A DNA stretch of 10,995 bases from assembly GCA_047971145.1 (NCBI GenBank), contig JBKDZL010000077.1, positions 1 through 10,995 of the forward strand, written 5' to 3'. Source of the stretch: JBKDZL01 sp047971145 (GTDB taxonomy: Bacteria; Bacillota_I; Bacilli_A; Erysipelotrichales; Erysipelotrichaceae). The position numbers were made by a program, and so were the translations under genes. Positions 1 to 7,509 of this stretch are shown piece after piece (position 1 is the stretch's first letter; every line of letters begins with the position of its first letter). Under the pieces are notes generated by a model. It was not told the origin of the DNA, did no database searches, and worked only from the letters and a program-made list of their open reading frames with translations.

Positions 1-721
1 TTATTCTTAGTTTAAAATAGTATTCTAACTAAGTGATTATTTATATATAATTATGATAAATGATTTAAAAAACTTTTTGTGTGTAATTGTAATATTTTTA
101 TTAGATAAGCAATATTTTGAATATGCATCCCAAATTAATTAATACATAGTTTTTGTAGAAAATAATCCAATGACTGGGAATTATAATTCCGTTAACTTAG
201 TTCTTGCAAAAATTTCTCGTGAAATAGCAAAGTATTTCAGCATAGGAAAGCGAAAATTAATGTATTTTGGCCCATTAAGCAATAAAAAAAACTATGATAT
301 TAGACAGGAAGCTTTTAAATCAGTAGCACTATATCATGGATTAAAATATGATCAAATTCACACAACTATGGATGTAATCAACTCGTACACTGAAGCATAT
401 AAGTTTTTTAATAGAAATAACTCTACAGAACAATTGAGTATTTTTTGCGCAAATGATAATGTAGCAATAGGTGTACTACGTGCTTGTAATGAACTTAATA
501 TTTCAGTTCCTAAGCAGGTTGAGATAATAGGTATAAATAATATTCCAGCAAGCGAATTTACAGAACCACCATTGTCAACTGTTAGCATACCATCAGAGTT
601 TATGGGTGAGTATGCAATTAGAGTACTACTTGATAAAATTGAGCACAATATAAAAATTCCGATTAACCATGTTGTATCAACAGAACTTATTGAGAGAGAA
701 ACAACTATGAATAAAGACTAG
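1..721 (+). pseudogene. LacI-family transcriptional regulator, ligand-binding part only, frame interrupted
   Basis: The C-terminal half of a LacI/GalR-type repressor is clear: an IFCANDNVAIGVLRACNE stretch, then EIIGINN, then the PPLSTVSIPSEFMGEYAIRVLL stretch in the usual order for the periplasmic-binding-like sugar domain. The open frame runs from an ATG at 170 (183 codons), but that ATG has no ribosome site and falls inside the domain, just after a family-like YIVFVENNP segment at 143-169. Reading the same frame upstream, recognisable sequence (DKQYFEYASQIN) continues left to about position 60 but is cut by TAA at 140-142, where a Lys codon would be expected, and again by TAA at 26-28. The DNA-binding helix-turn-helix would lie left of the window. 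I read this as a decaying gene; a sequencing error at 140 is the alternative for that stop. Its natural target would be the operon that follows. Confidence 0.75.
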
Positions 722-745
722 TATTTCGATACTAGTCTTTTATTT
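713..745 (+). terminator. Rho-independent terminator after the LacI-family gene
   Basis: GACTAGTAT (716-724) and ATACTAGTC (729-737) pair perfectly around a TTCG tetraloop, with AAA/TTT extending the stem, followed by a T-rich run (TTTTATTTT). The stop codon TAG (719-721) lies inside the left arm. This separates the regulator from the transport operon. Confidence 0.9.
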
Positions 746-753
746 TATTAACC

Positions 754-785
754 GGTAAAAAAGTTCTGGTAAAACTTTGGTAAAA
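754..785 (+). repeat. Three GGTAAAA direct repeats upstream of the promoter
   Basis: GGTAAAA occurs at 754-760, 768-774 and 779-785, the last two within a longer shared TGGTAAAA. The starts are 14 and 11 bases apart, and the cluster ends just before the -35 box at 789. The position fits an activator-binding or upstream promoter element, but no known binding protein is recognised. A related palindrome, GGTAATCTTACC, occurs at 5747-5758 after the operon. Confidence 0.4.
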
Positions 786-788
786 ATA

Positions 789-817
789 TTGACAAAATGA
801 AAATTGTGTGATATTCT
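789..817 (+). promoter_or_regulatory. Sigma-A-type promoter of the sugar transport/GH42 operon
   Basis: A perfect TTGACA -35 (789-794) is followed after 17 bases by TATTCT (812-817), a fair -10 box. Transcription would begin near 824, about 36 bases before the start codon of the binding-protein gene. No other promoter of this quality was seen before 5732. Confidence 0.75.
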
Positions 818-833
818 ATAAATAAAAAAAAGA

Positions 834-846
834 TGAAACGTTTTCA
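834..846 (+). promoter_or_regulatory. LacI-family/CcpA-like operator palindrome
   Basis: TGAAACGTTTTCA is a near-palindrome centred on CG, the hallmark of LacI-family operators. Its right half fits the catabolite-responsive element consensus, but the left half is one base short of it, so a cre site is less certain. It sits about 10-20 bases after the predicted transcription start, where a bound repressor would block initiation. The likely binder is the upstream LacI-type regulator, if a working copy exists, or a CcpA-like global regulator. Confidence 0.5.
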
Positions 847-859
847 CGAAAGGGATATT

Positions 860-2119
860 ATGAAGAAAATTATGGTTTTATTAACATCGTTAATTTTGGT
901 GTTATCGGGATGTGGAAGTAAAGTAGAAGGTGATGGGGTAATAACCGTATGGTATTACGATCCATATATAAACGGTGCGTCAATTCAAGCAGCAGCAGAT
1001 AAATATAAAGAAACGAATCCTGATGTTGAATTTGAGTTTGTTGAAACAGCACGTGAAGATATGCAAACTAAATTTACAACTGCGGCATTAGCTAATGATG
1101 TTAGTACATTGCCAGATGTAATATTACTAGGTGATGATATTGCTCCTATGTATTTAAGTGTATACACAGATTTATTTGCAGATAACTTAAATTCAACAAT
1201 TGACTATTCAAATTTTCCAAAGTATAAAGTTGAGCCGATGACTTTAGACGAAACTACTTATGGAGTACCATTTGATAATGGGGTATCTGGGCTGTATTGT
1301 AACAAGCAAATTGTTGAAAAGGCTGGATTAAGTAAAAATGATTTCCAAAATTTAACTTGGTCAGAGTTTGGTGCTTTAGGAAATCAAATTAGAAGTGAAA
1401 CTGGGAAATATGCGTATTCATGGTCAGCAGTTACTAATTTAAGAAACTTAGTTCATAGTGGAGGAATTGACTATGTAAATGAAGATGGATCAGTAAATTT
1501 AACAGAGAATACTGTTTTAAAAACTAGTATGGAAACAATGCAAAAAATGTATTCAGAAGGCTATGTCTATGATGCTGTTGATTGGACTGACTATGTAAGT
1601 TCAATTTCAAATGGTGACGCAGCTTGTACTGTATCTGGTGCATGGTTTGTGCCAACTATTAAACAAATCGAAGGTGGAGAGGATAATTGGTTTATTGCAC
1701 CGGTACCAAAACTAGATGGCGTTGAGAATGCTGCGAATGCAACGGCTGAAGGTGGAAGTAGTTGGTATATTTTAAATAGTGGTGATCAAGAGCTTTCTGC
1801 GGACTTTTTAACAAGTACATTTGGATCTGATGTTGATTTATACGATCAATTATTAAAAGATGTAGGTTTAGTTGCTACATATTTACCTGTTGCAAAAGGT
1901 GAAACATACCAACAGGGAGATGATTTCTTTGCGGGAGATACGATTTATAGTAACTTTCTTGAATGGTCAGATGAAGTTCCTCCATATTTAATTTTAGAAA
2001 ATTCCCAAGTAGCACAAGATGCATTAGGAACAATTATTAACGGTGTGGTTAAAGGTGAGATGACAGTTGATGAAGGGATCGAACAAGCTCAACAACAAGC
2101 AGATCAAACGACAGCATAA
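860..2119 (+). CDS. ABC transporter sugar-binding lipoprotein (family 1 solute-binding protein)
   Basis: A 419-residue extracytoplasmic binding protein that would capture a sugar or oligosaccharide and deliver it to the two permeases encoded next. I chose the ATG at 860 because AAAGG (849-853) stands just before it and the protein then begins with a lipoprotein signal: Lys-Lys, a hydrophobic core, and lipobox L-S-G-C with Cys18 as the lipid-attachment site. An upstream in-frame ATG at 833 has no ribosome site and would bury this signal. The mature part starts with ITVWYYDPY and has the GVPFDNGVSGLYCNKQ and WYILNSG regions typical of family 1 solute-binding proteins. The C-terminus is rich in Gln. 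It is the first gene of the operon, 17 bases before the first permease. The family binds many sugars, so the ligand cannot be called; the GH42 gene in the same operon suggests a beta-galactoside. Confidence 0.9.
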   Translation: MKKIMVLLTSLILVLSGCGSKVEGDGVITVWYYDPYINGASIQAAADKYKETNPDVEFEFVETAREDMQTKFTTAALANDVSTLPDVILLGDDIAPMYLSVYTDLFADNLNSTIDYSNFPKYKVEPMTLDETTYGVPFDNGVSGLYCNKQIVEKAGLSKNDFQNLTWSEFGALGNQIRSETGKYAYSWSAVTNLRNLVHSGGIDYVNEDGSVNLTENTVLKTSMETMQKMYSEGYVYDAVDWTDYVSSISNGDAACTVSGAWFVPTIKQIEGGEDNWFIAPVPKLDGVENAANATAEGGSSWYILNSGDQELSADFLTSTFGSDVDLYDQLLKDVGLVATYLPVAKGETYQQGDDFFAGDTIYSNFLEWSDEVPPYLILENSQVAQDALGTIINGVVKGEMTVDEGIEQAQQQADQTTA

Positions 2120-2136
2120 AACTGAAAGAGGGTAAT

Positions 2137-2997
2137 ATGAAGGATAAAACAACTAGATACCTGATTATACCAATGCTAGCATTATGGGGAACATTTACAG
2201 TGTTTCCTGTATTAGCTTCATTTGTAAAATCATTACAATCGTGTCGTGGTAACACGTGTACGTTTGTTGGATTTCAAAATTACATTAGCTTATTTAGTGA
2301 TAACTTATTTAGAGAATCATTAATTAATACAACTATATTTTTCATTATACAAGTTCCTTTAATGATTTTGCTATCAATAATATTAGCAAATGTATTAAAT
2401 CAAAAAACATTAAAGTTTAAAGGTGTATACCGCACAATGGTAATATTACCGGCAGTAACGTCTTTGGTTGTATACTCAATTTTTTTTAAATTGATATTTA
2501 TGGAAAACGGATTAATTAATAATTTTTTAATGAATGTAAATTTAATCGCAACGCCAATCCAATGGTTAAGTACTGCAAATCCTGCTCGTTTTGTATTGAT
2601 AATCGCCTTGGTTTGGAGATGGACGGGATACAATACGGTGTTTTTCTTATCAGGGATGCAAAATATAGATGATGAAATCTATGAAGCTGCGACAATTGAT
2701 GGAGCAAATACTATACAACAGTTTACTAAAATTACATTGCCATTGCTAAAGCCAATTATTTTGTTTGTAACTGTTATTTCAACGCTAGGAACTCTTAACT
2801 TATTTGATGAGCCAATGGTAATAACAAATGGAGGACCCGGGACTGCAACAATTACACTAGGACAAATGATATATAAACATTTGTTTGTATTTACACCAAA
2901 TGCAGGTTATGCTTCAGCTATTGCATATGTCATAGTTATTATTGCAGTTGCGTTAGCAATTCTTCAAAATAAATTCTTGGGAGATGATGACCGATGA
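2137..2997 (+). CDS. ABC sugar transporter permease, MalF/UgpA type
   Basis: An inner-membrane subunit of 286 residues with about six hydrophobic segments (roughly residues 8-30, 65-86, 102-121, 151-172, 206-225 and 258-276). The cytoplasmic EAA loop that docks the ATPase is plain at residues 183-202 (EAATIDGAN...KITLP). Residues NGGPG near 231-235 before the last segment are typical of this permease group. AAAGAGGG precedes the ATG at a good distance. The last four bases (ATGA) overlap the start of the next permease gene, so the two are translationally coupled and should form a heterodimer. Family and role are secure; the substrate is inferred only from the operon. Confidence 0.92.
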   Translation: MKDKTTRYLIIPMLALWGTFTVFPVLASFVKSLQSCRGNTCTFVGFQNYISLFSDNLFRESLINTTIFFIIQVPLMILLSIILANVLNQKTLKFKGVYRTMVILPAVTSLVVYSIFFKLIFMENGLINNFLMNVNLIATPIQWLSTANPARFVLIIALVWRWTGYNTVFFLSGMQNIDDEIYEAATIDGANTIQQFTKITLPLLKPIILFVTVISTLGTLNLFDEPMVITNGGPGTATITLGQMIYKHLFVFTPNAGYASAIAYVIVIIAVALAILQNKFLGDDDR

Positions 2998-3791
2998 AAA
3001 AATACTTTACTCATACATTTTTAATAATTGTATCATTCTTTTCAGTATTTCCATTTGTTTGGATTGCGATTAGTTCAACTAATAAGTCTATAGATGTAAT
3101 CAGTGGAAAACTAACTCCTGGAACTGAATTTATTACAAATATTCATTCCGCATTTTCACAATTTGATATATTGCAAAATTTGATGAATTCTGTAGTAATT
3201 ACATTTTTTACATTAATATTTACATTAATAATTACTTCATTAGCTGCATATTACTTTTCAATAGAAAAAACGTTATCAAGTAAAAGAATCTTTAATATTA
3301 TGATTGCGAGTATGATGGTTCCATTTTTTGGTCAACTAGTATACTTATTTATAATTGTGTCAAAATCTGGTTTTTCCAATTCTTACATGGGAGCAATTAT
3401 TCCGCTTTTGGCAAATACGTATATAATGTTTTTCTTAAAGCAAAGTTTTGATTCATATCCCCATGATATATTTGAATCAGCAAAAATAGATGGATTAACA
3501 GATTTTCAAATATTTTACAAAATATTGCTACCATCATCAAAAAATATATTTTCGGCTACAACAATAATATTATTTTTAAATACATGGAATAATTATTTAT
3601 GGCCATTAATTATTCTACAAAGTCCCGAGAAATATACTTTACCAGTACTTGCAGCAAATGCGTCTAGTGGATATAATCCTGATTATGGTGCAATTATGAT
3701 AATACTAATTATTTCGACATTACCATCATTAGCAGTATTTTTTGCATTACAAAAAAGTTTTGTGCAAGGTATAGGTGGAGCTTTAAAATAA
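2994..3791 (+). CDS. ABC sugar transporter permease, MalG/UgpE type
   Basis: The second membrane subunit, 265 residues. It opens with a hydrophobic segment (about 8-27), has further segments near 66-88, 103-122, 131-148, 186-207 and 232-252, and carries the EAA loop at 161-180 (ESAKIDGLTD...KILLP). It ends with the SFVQGIGGALK-type tail common in MalG-like permeases. The ATG overlaps the previous stop as ATGA, with GGGAG (2979-2983) as a possible ribosome site inside the upstream gene. No ABC ATPase gene follows, unlike a complete importer operon. A shared MsmX/MsmK-type ATPase encoded elsewhere is the usual solution in Gram-positive bacteria. Confidence 0.92.
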   Translation: MKKYFTHTFLIIVSFFSVFPFVWIAISSTNKSIDVISGKLTPGTEFITNIHSAFSQFDILQNLMNSVVITFFTLIFTLIITSLAAYYFSIEKTLSSKRIFNIMIASMMVPFFGQLVYLFIIVSKSGFSNSYMGAIIPLLANTYIMFFLKQSFDSYPHDIFESAKIDGLTDFQIFYKILLPSSKNIFSATTIILFLNTWNNYLWPLIILQSPEKYTLPVLAANASSGYNPDYGAIMIILIISTLPSLAVFFALQKSFVQGIGGALK

Positions 3792-3803
3792 ATAGGAGGA
3801 ATT

Positions 3804-5732
3804 ATGTTTTTACATGGAGGAGACTATAACCCAGAGCAATGGATAGATAATATTGATCTAATAAAAGACGATATAGAAAAGTTAAGGAAAGCAAATATAA
3901 ATACAGTTACATTAGGTATGTTTAGCTGGAGTATGATTGAACCTACAGAAGGGTTTTATGATTTTAGATGGTTAGAGTTAATACTTACAATACTAAAGGA
4001 AAATAACTTTAAAGTAATAATGGGAACGCCAACGTCAGCGAGACCACATTGGTTAGCTCAAAGTTACCCTGAAACTTCAAGAGTTAATGAACATGCAAAA
4101 CGTGAACTGAGTGGTTTTAGACATAATCATTGTATGCAGTCTCCAGTTTTCAGAGAAAAAGCAGAATTGCTAATATCAAAACTAGTTGAAGTTGTGATTC
4201 CATTTGATATAATCCATAGTTGGCATATCAACAATGAATTTGGTGGTCATTGCTACTGCGAACATTGTGTAAGAAAGTTTAGAGATAATCTAAGAGAAGA
4301 GTATAAAGATGTAAAGACTTTAAATAACGCGTGGTGGAATGTTTTTTGGTCGCATAATTATTCAAGCTTTGATGAAATATTGCCTCCATTTGCTCATGGT
4401 GAACGGTCTAATACACCATTAAATATTAACTGGGAGAGATTTAAGACAAGAAATCACATTGACTATTATAAATTTGAGTATAATTTAATAAGAAAATTAT
4501 CAAATTTACCAATTACTACAAATTTTCATGGCGATCCGTTTAATTTTTCCCTTGATTATAGAATGTTTTCCGATTACGTTGACTATATAAGTTATGACAT
4601 ATATCCACCATGGAATACGAAAGATAACTATGAAGTTGCAATTAAAGCAAAAAAGGAGCTTATTTTGCAGCATAGCTTGGATTTAGATAAAGAATTTTAT
4701 ATGATGGAATCTACGCCAGGTTCAACAAATTGGCAAGAGTATACAGTTTTAAAAAGTGCAAAGTTACATAAGGCAACTACTTATTTACAAATGCTTTGTT
4801 CTTCTAAGTCATTTTTGTACTTCCAATTGAAACAAAGCCGTGGTTCATCTGAAAAGTATCATGGAGCAGTATTAGATGTTTCTTCTGATGAAAATAGCAG
4901 AGTATACAAGTATGTAAAAGAGTTTGGAAATGAACTTAAATCATTAGAAATATTCGAAAATATGCAATTAAAAAATGAAGTTGCAATATACTATGACTGG
5001 AACAATACAACTATGTTGCATTATTCAGAAGGTCCAAGAAATATAGGGTTAGGAATCAGTGAATTAAACGATAATATTTTTGAATATTTTAATAACGTTG
5101 GAATCAATGTTGAGTATGTATTTGATGAAAGGCATTTAGATAAGTTCGATACAATAATCTTTCCTTACGCTTATAACGTCAATCCAAGAGTGGTTGAAAA
5201 GTTAAAAGGTTTAAAAGATAAAATAATAATAGCATTTCCAATGTTAAATTACGTGGATGAGAATGATTTGCTGCATGTTGGGAATCTCCCGTATAAACTA
5301 AATGATCAATTTGGAGTTATTGTCTCCGAGTTTAATGCAGTGTTAGATAATCAAAAAATAAAATCAGATAAAAGCATGTATGAATATTTAGCAGAAGTTG
5401 TTTCACCAACGACTGCCGAAGTTTTAGAAACATTTGATCATGAAATATTAAAGTCTGCTTTTACAAAAAATGATTATAATCATTCAACATATTATTATTT
5501 TGGAGGAATACCGACACAAGATTCCTTAATCTCAGTATTTGATAAAGTATTCAAAAGCAAATATGAACTTGATAAAAAAACCGTAGTATCTAATGTAACA
5601 TTAAATTCTGAAGAATACCAGATGATAATAAATTTCGGAGAAGAAGTAATTAATTTAAAAAATGTATATTGGTCAAATTCAATGAAACAAAATTTATTAG
5701 AGAAATATGATTTTGCAATAGTAAAAAAGTAA
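3804..5732 (+). CDS. GH42 family beta-galactosidase
   Basis: A cytoplasmic glycoside hydrolase of 642 residues with no signal peptide, close to normal GH42 length. The N-terminus HGGDYNPEQW is the family signature. The acid/base Glu is E145 in HINNEFGGH, directly after N144, and the nucleophile is E302 in MMESTPGSTNW. Cys110, Cys150, Cys152 and Cys155 match the four-cysteine zinc site known in GH42 enzymes such as that of Thermus A4. A trimerisation-type domain with Rossmann-like strands follows at about 390-570. It should cleave beta-galactosyl residues from imported oligosaccharides; some relatives act on alpha-L-arabinosides. The ATG is preceded by AGGAGGA (3794-3800), the best ribosome site in the operon, 12 bases after the permease stop. 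No break is seen. The sequence is very AT-rich, like the transporter genes. Confidence 0.93.
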   Translation: MFLHGGDYNPEQWIDNIDLIKDDIEKLRKANINTVTLGMFSWSMIEPTEGFYDFRWLELILTILKENNFKVIMGTPTSARPHWLAQSYPETSRVNEHAKRELSGFRHNHCMQSPVFREKAELLISKLVEVVIPFDIIHSWHINNEFGGHCYCEHCVRKFRDNLREEYKDVKTLNNAWWNVFWSHNYSSFDEILPPFAHGERSNTPLNINWERFKTRNHIDYYKFEYNLIRKLSNLPITTNFHGDPFNFSLDYRMFSDYVDYISYDIYPPWNTKDNYEVAIKAKKELILQHSLDLDKEFYMMESTPGSTNWQEYTVLKSAKLHKATTYLQMLCSSKSFLYFQLKQSRGSSEKYHGAVLDVSSDENSRVYKYVKEFGNELKSLEIFENMQLKNEVAIYYDWNNTTMLHYSEGPRNIGLGISELNDNIFEYFNNVGINVEYVFDERHLDKFDTIIFPYAYNVNPRVVEKLKGLKDKIIIAFPMLNYVDENDLLHVGNLPYKLNDQFGVIVSEFNAVLDNQKIKSDKSMYEYLAEVVSPTTAEVLETFDHEILKSAFTKNDYNHSTYYYFGGIPTQDSLISVFDKVFKSKYELDKKTVVSNVTLNSEEYQMIINFGEEVINLKNVYWSNSMKQNLLEKYDFAIVKK

Positions 5733-5802
5733 CAAGTTGATTGTTTGGTAATCTTACCTTTAATAACAATATAAGCATATATTTAAGAGCAATAGAGCAA
5801 AT

Positions 5803-5832
5803 TTAAGAAATTAAAATACTAAATATTACAAT
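5803..5832 (+). promoter_or_regulatory. Possible promoter of the isomerase/dehydrogenase operon
   Basis: TTAAGA (5803-5808) and TACAAT (5827-5832) are separated by 18 bases. The -10 is one base from consensus; the -35 matches four of six. An ATTTAAGA repeat (5781-5788 and 5801-5808, exactly 20 bases apart) overlaps the -35. A start near 5839 would give a leader of about 125 bases containing the hairpin at 5846-5874. In such AT-rich DNA this could be chance. Confidence 0.35.
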
Positions 5833-5845
5833 TAATATAGGAATC

Positions 5846-5879
5846 GAGTGGGGAGAACTCAATCGCCCTCGCTCCTTTT
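5846..5879 (+). terminator. GC-rich hairpin with short T-tract in the leader of the second operon
   Basis: GAGTGGGG (5846-5853) pairs with CCTCGCTC (5867-5874) in eight pairs, two of them G-T, closing a 13-base loop and followed by CTTTT. An alternative, mutually exclusive pairing joins GAGT (5846-5849) with ACTC (5857-5860). This may be the terminator of the GH42 operon 110 bases upstream, or an attenuator in the leader of the next operon. The T-tract is short (four), so termination strength is doubtful. The rest of the 231-base gap holds the palindrome GGTAATCTTACC (5747-5758) and a CCGGAAT repeat (5900-5906 and 5935-5941). Confidence 0.4.
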
Positions 5880-5963
5880 CACACCACTATTAAATTTTCC
5901 CGGAATCTTATTGGTGACAATTATGGAGAAAATACCGGAATAGTTAAGTAAGAGAGGAGCAGT

Positions 5964-6731
5964 ATGAAAATTGGATATCAATTATGGAGTATAAATGATG
6001 TAATAACAGATCTAGTTCAAGCGGAACTAATGATAAGTAGGTTAAAAGCAATTGGTTATGATGGGGTGGAGCTGTATAATATCGATGATTCCACTCAATT
6101 TGAACAAATAGTTGCCTTGCTAGGTAAATACGATTTAGAGATTGTATCAGCTCATTGTGACTATCAGTTATTAGCTAGCGACTATGAAGTCCAGCTTGAT
6201 AAGTACGATGGATTAGGGATTAAAAATATCGTAATTCCAATTGTTGGCCAGATTACTCAATCTCAGGAAAGATGTAATGAGGTTATTACTAATATAAAAG
6301 CGATAAAGGAAGTTGCAAAAACTAGAGGAATAAATATTTTCTATCACAACCACGACCTTGAGTGTGTAAAGATTGACGATAAACTAGTTATTGACTATAT
6401 TGGTGAAGCGGGAATAAAACTGGAATACGATGTTCACTGGCTAATCCGTGGGGGCTTAGATCCATATCGAATTATCGCAACAAAATATCCGGCGCCACTA
6501 ATTCATGTCAAAGATATTATCTTAGAAAAAATAGAAGGAGATTATCGACTTATTGATTGTGCCGTTGGGTACGGAAATTTAGATTTGAAGAGATTAGTTA
6601 ATATTTGTAAAGAGCGTGAAGTAAAGTGGTTGATTGTTGAGCAAGAGTACAATCAGCCAACAATTGAAAAACGGATTGTAGATTGTGAGGTTGGATATCA
6701 ATCTCTAGTTAGGAGTCAAGATGAAAATTAG
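5964..6731 (+). CDS. Sugar phosphate isomerase/epimerase-like TIM-barrel protein
   Basis: A cytoplasmic protein of 255 residues of the xylose isomerase-like (AP endonuclease family 2) TIM-barrel superfamily. It begins IGYQLWSI, has GYDGVELY (31-38) after the first helix, and shows the metal-site series expected of the family: FYHNHDLE (Glu133), EYDVHW (Asp156), IHVKD (His181) and IVEQE (Glu226). VGYGNLDLKRLV before the last strand is also typical of IolE/IolI-like proteins. GAGAGGAG (5952-5959) precedes the ATG. It overlaps the next gene by 11 bases, so the two are coupled. The reaction is not readable; relatives include inosose isomerase/dehydratase and keto-sugar epimerases. Base composition is less AT-rich than in the GH42 operon. 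Confidence 0.85.
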   Translation: MKIGYQLWSINDVITDLVQAELMISRLKAIGYDGVELYNIDDSTQFEQIVALLGKYDLEIVSAHCDYQLLASDYEVQLDKYDGLGIKNIVIPIVGQITQSQERCNEVITNIKAIKEVAKTRGINIFYHNHDLECVKIDDKLVIDYIGEAGIKLEYDVHWLIRGGLDPYRIIATKYPAPLIHVKDIILEKIEGDYRLIDCAVGYGNLDLKRLVNICKEREVKWLIVEQEYNQPTIEKRIVDCEVGYQSLVRSQDEN

Positions 6732-7498
6732 CATTATCGTTGATGATAAATTAACATATATTGATGATTATATTAAGTTAGGAATTGATAGTTTTGAAAT
6801 AACATTAAATGAAGACCTAACTTATTTTTTAAACAACTTTGAGCGGATTAAAAGTGAGATTGAAAATAGAAATGGAAATGTTTGTTGTCTCGGTCAATGG
6901 GAGGAGCCTTAAAATAGTTGATGGGCAGATAAACGCTGAGCAGTTAGAAATTGATAAACAATTAATCACGAGGTGTAGTCAGTTAGGAGCAACTAAATTT
7001 GTGACTGGTTGCAACTGTGATGTGGGATTGTCAATGGCAGAAAATAGAAAGTTAGCAATCGAGTATTTCACCCAAATCATTGCCTTTGGTCAATCTTGTA
7101 ATGTTGATATTTGTATTTATAACTGCGATTGGAACAACTATGTGTACACCGAGTACGAGTGGAGGCAAATCATCGACCCAGTTGAGGGGTTAATGATTAA
7201 ATACGACCCTTCCCACTCTTTTTACAGAGACCAAGACTATTTAGTGGAAATCTGTAATCGCCATCCCAAAATTGGTCATTTTCACGTTAAAGGGGGAATG
7301 AAAATTGCTGGTAAGCGCTATGATGATCCCCCGGCATTTATGGACCAAATCGATTGGAATTCGATATTTAGCATTTTAAATATTGAAAACTATGAGTATT
7401 TCGTTTCGATTGAACCCGACTCTTTGAATATTGAAAAAGAGAAGATGCTAAGGGGTGTGGCGTATACCTACGATAGTTTAAAGAAAATAATTTTGTAG
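6721..7498 (+). CDS. Second sugar isomerase/epimerase-like TIM-barrel protein, needing a +1 frameshift
   Basis: The gene lies in two frames. The first runs from ATG 6721 (ribosome site TTAGGAG, inside the previous gene) for 63 codons to TAA 6910-6912. The second continues from AAA 6911 to TAG 7498. Skipping T6910 after the Pro codon CCT joins GQWEEP to KIVDGQINAEQL and gives one 258-residue protein, normal for the family and close to its 255-residue neighbour. In joined numbering the expected barrel features appear in order: FVTGCN (93-98), IYNCDWNN, IKYDPSHS (Asp162), GHFHVKG (His188), KRYDDPP and SIEPDS (Glu231). Neither part alone is a complete barrel. The downstream frame has a TTG at 6839, but it has no ribosome site and its first 24 residues do not look like the family. 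Family assignment is firm; whether the break is programmed, a mutation or a sequencing error is open. Confidence 0.8.
6899..6913 (+). other. Candidate +1 ribosomal frameshift site
   Basis: GGGAGGAG (6899-6906), complementary to the 16S anti-Shine-Dalgarno, stands directly before CCT TAA A (6907-6913). In prfB a Shine-Dalgarno-like stretch three bases before CTT TGA C drives +1 slippage; here GGAGG is two bases before the slip codon and the stop is TAA. No ATG, GTG or TTG in the downstream frame stands at ribosome-site distance, only ATA at 6914, so the purine stretch is not explained as an ordinary start signal. Confidence 0.45.
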
Positions 7499-7509
7499 AA
7501 AGGATGAAT

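Noticed and set aside
833..859. Upstream ATG at 833 as start of the binding protein
   Set aside because: It has no ribosome site, overlaps the operator palindrome, and would place nine residues before the lipoprotein signal; ATG 860 has both a ribosome site and the signal peptide.
5747..5758. GGTAATCTTACC as a terminator of the GH42 operon
   Set aside because: The palindrome has a two-base centre, too small for an RNA hairpin loop of that stem, and no proper T-run follows; an operator-like site is more plausible.
6839..7498. A separate gene starting at TTG 6839
   Set aside because: It has no ribosome site, its first 24 residues are unlike the family, and the missing first barrel strands are encoded in the adjacent frame; a frameshifted single gene explains it better.
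7504..7509. ATG 7504 as start of the third isomerase-like gene
   Set aside because: It directly abuts the AAAGGA ribosome site; ATG 7510 has proper spacing and gives the family-like MKLAVFNPVMGQ N-terminus.
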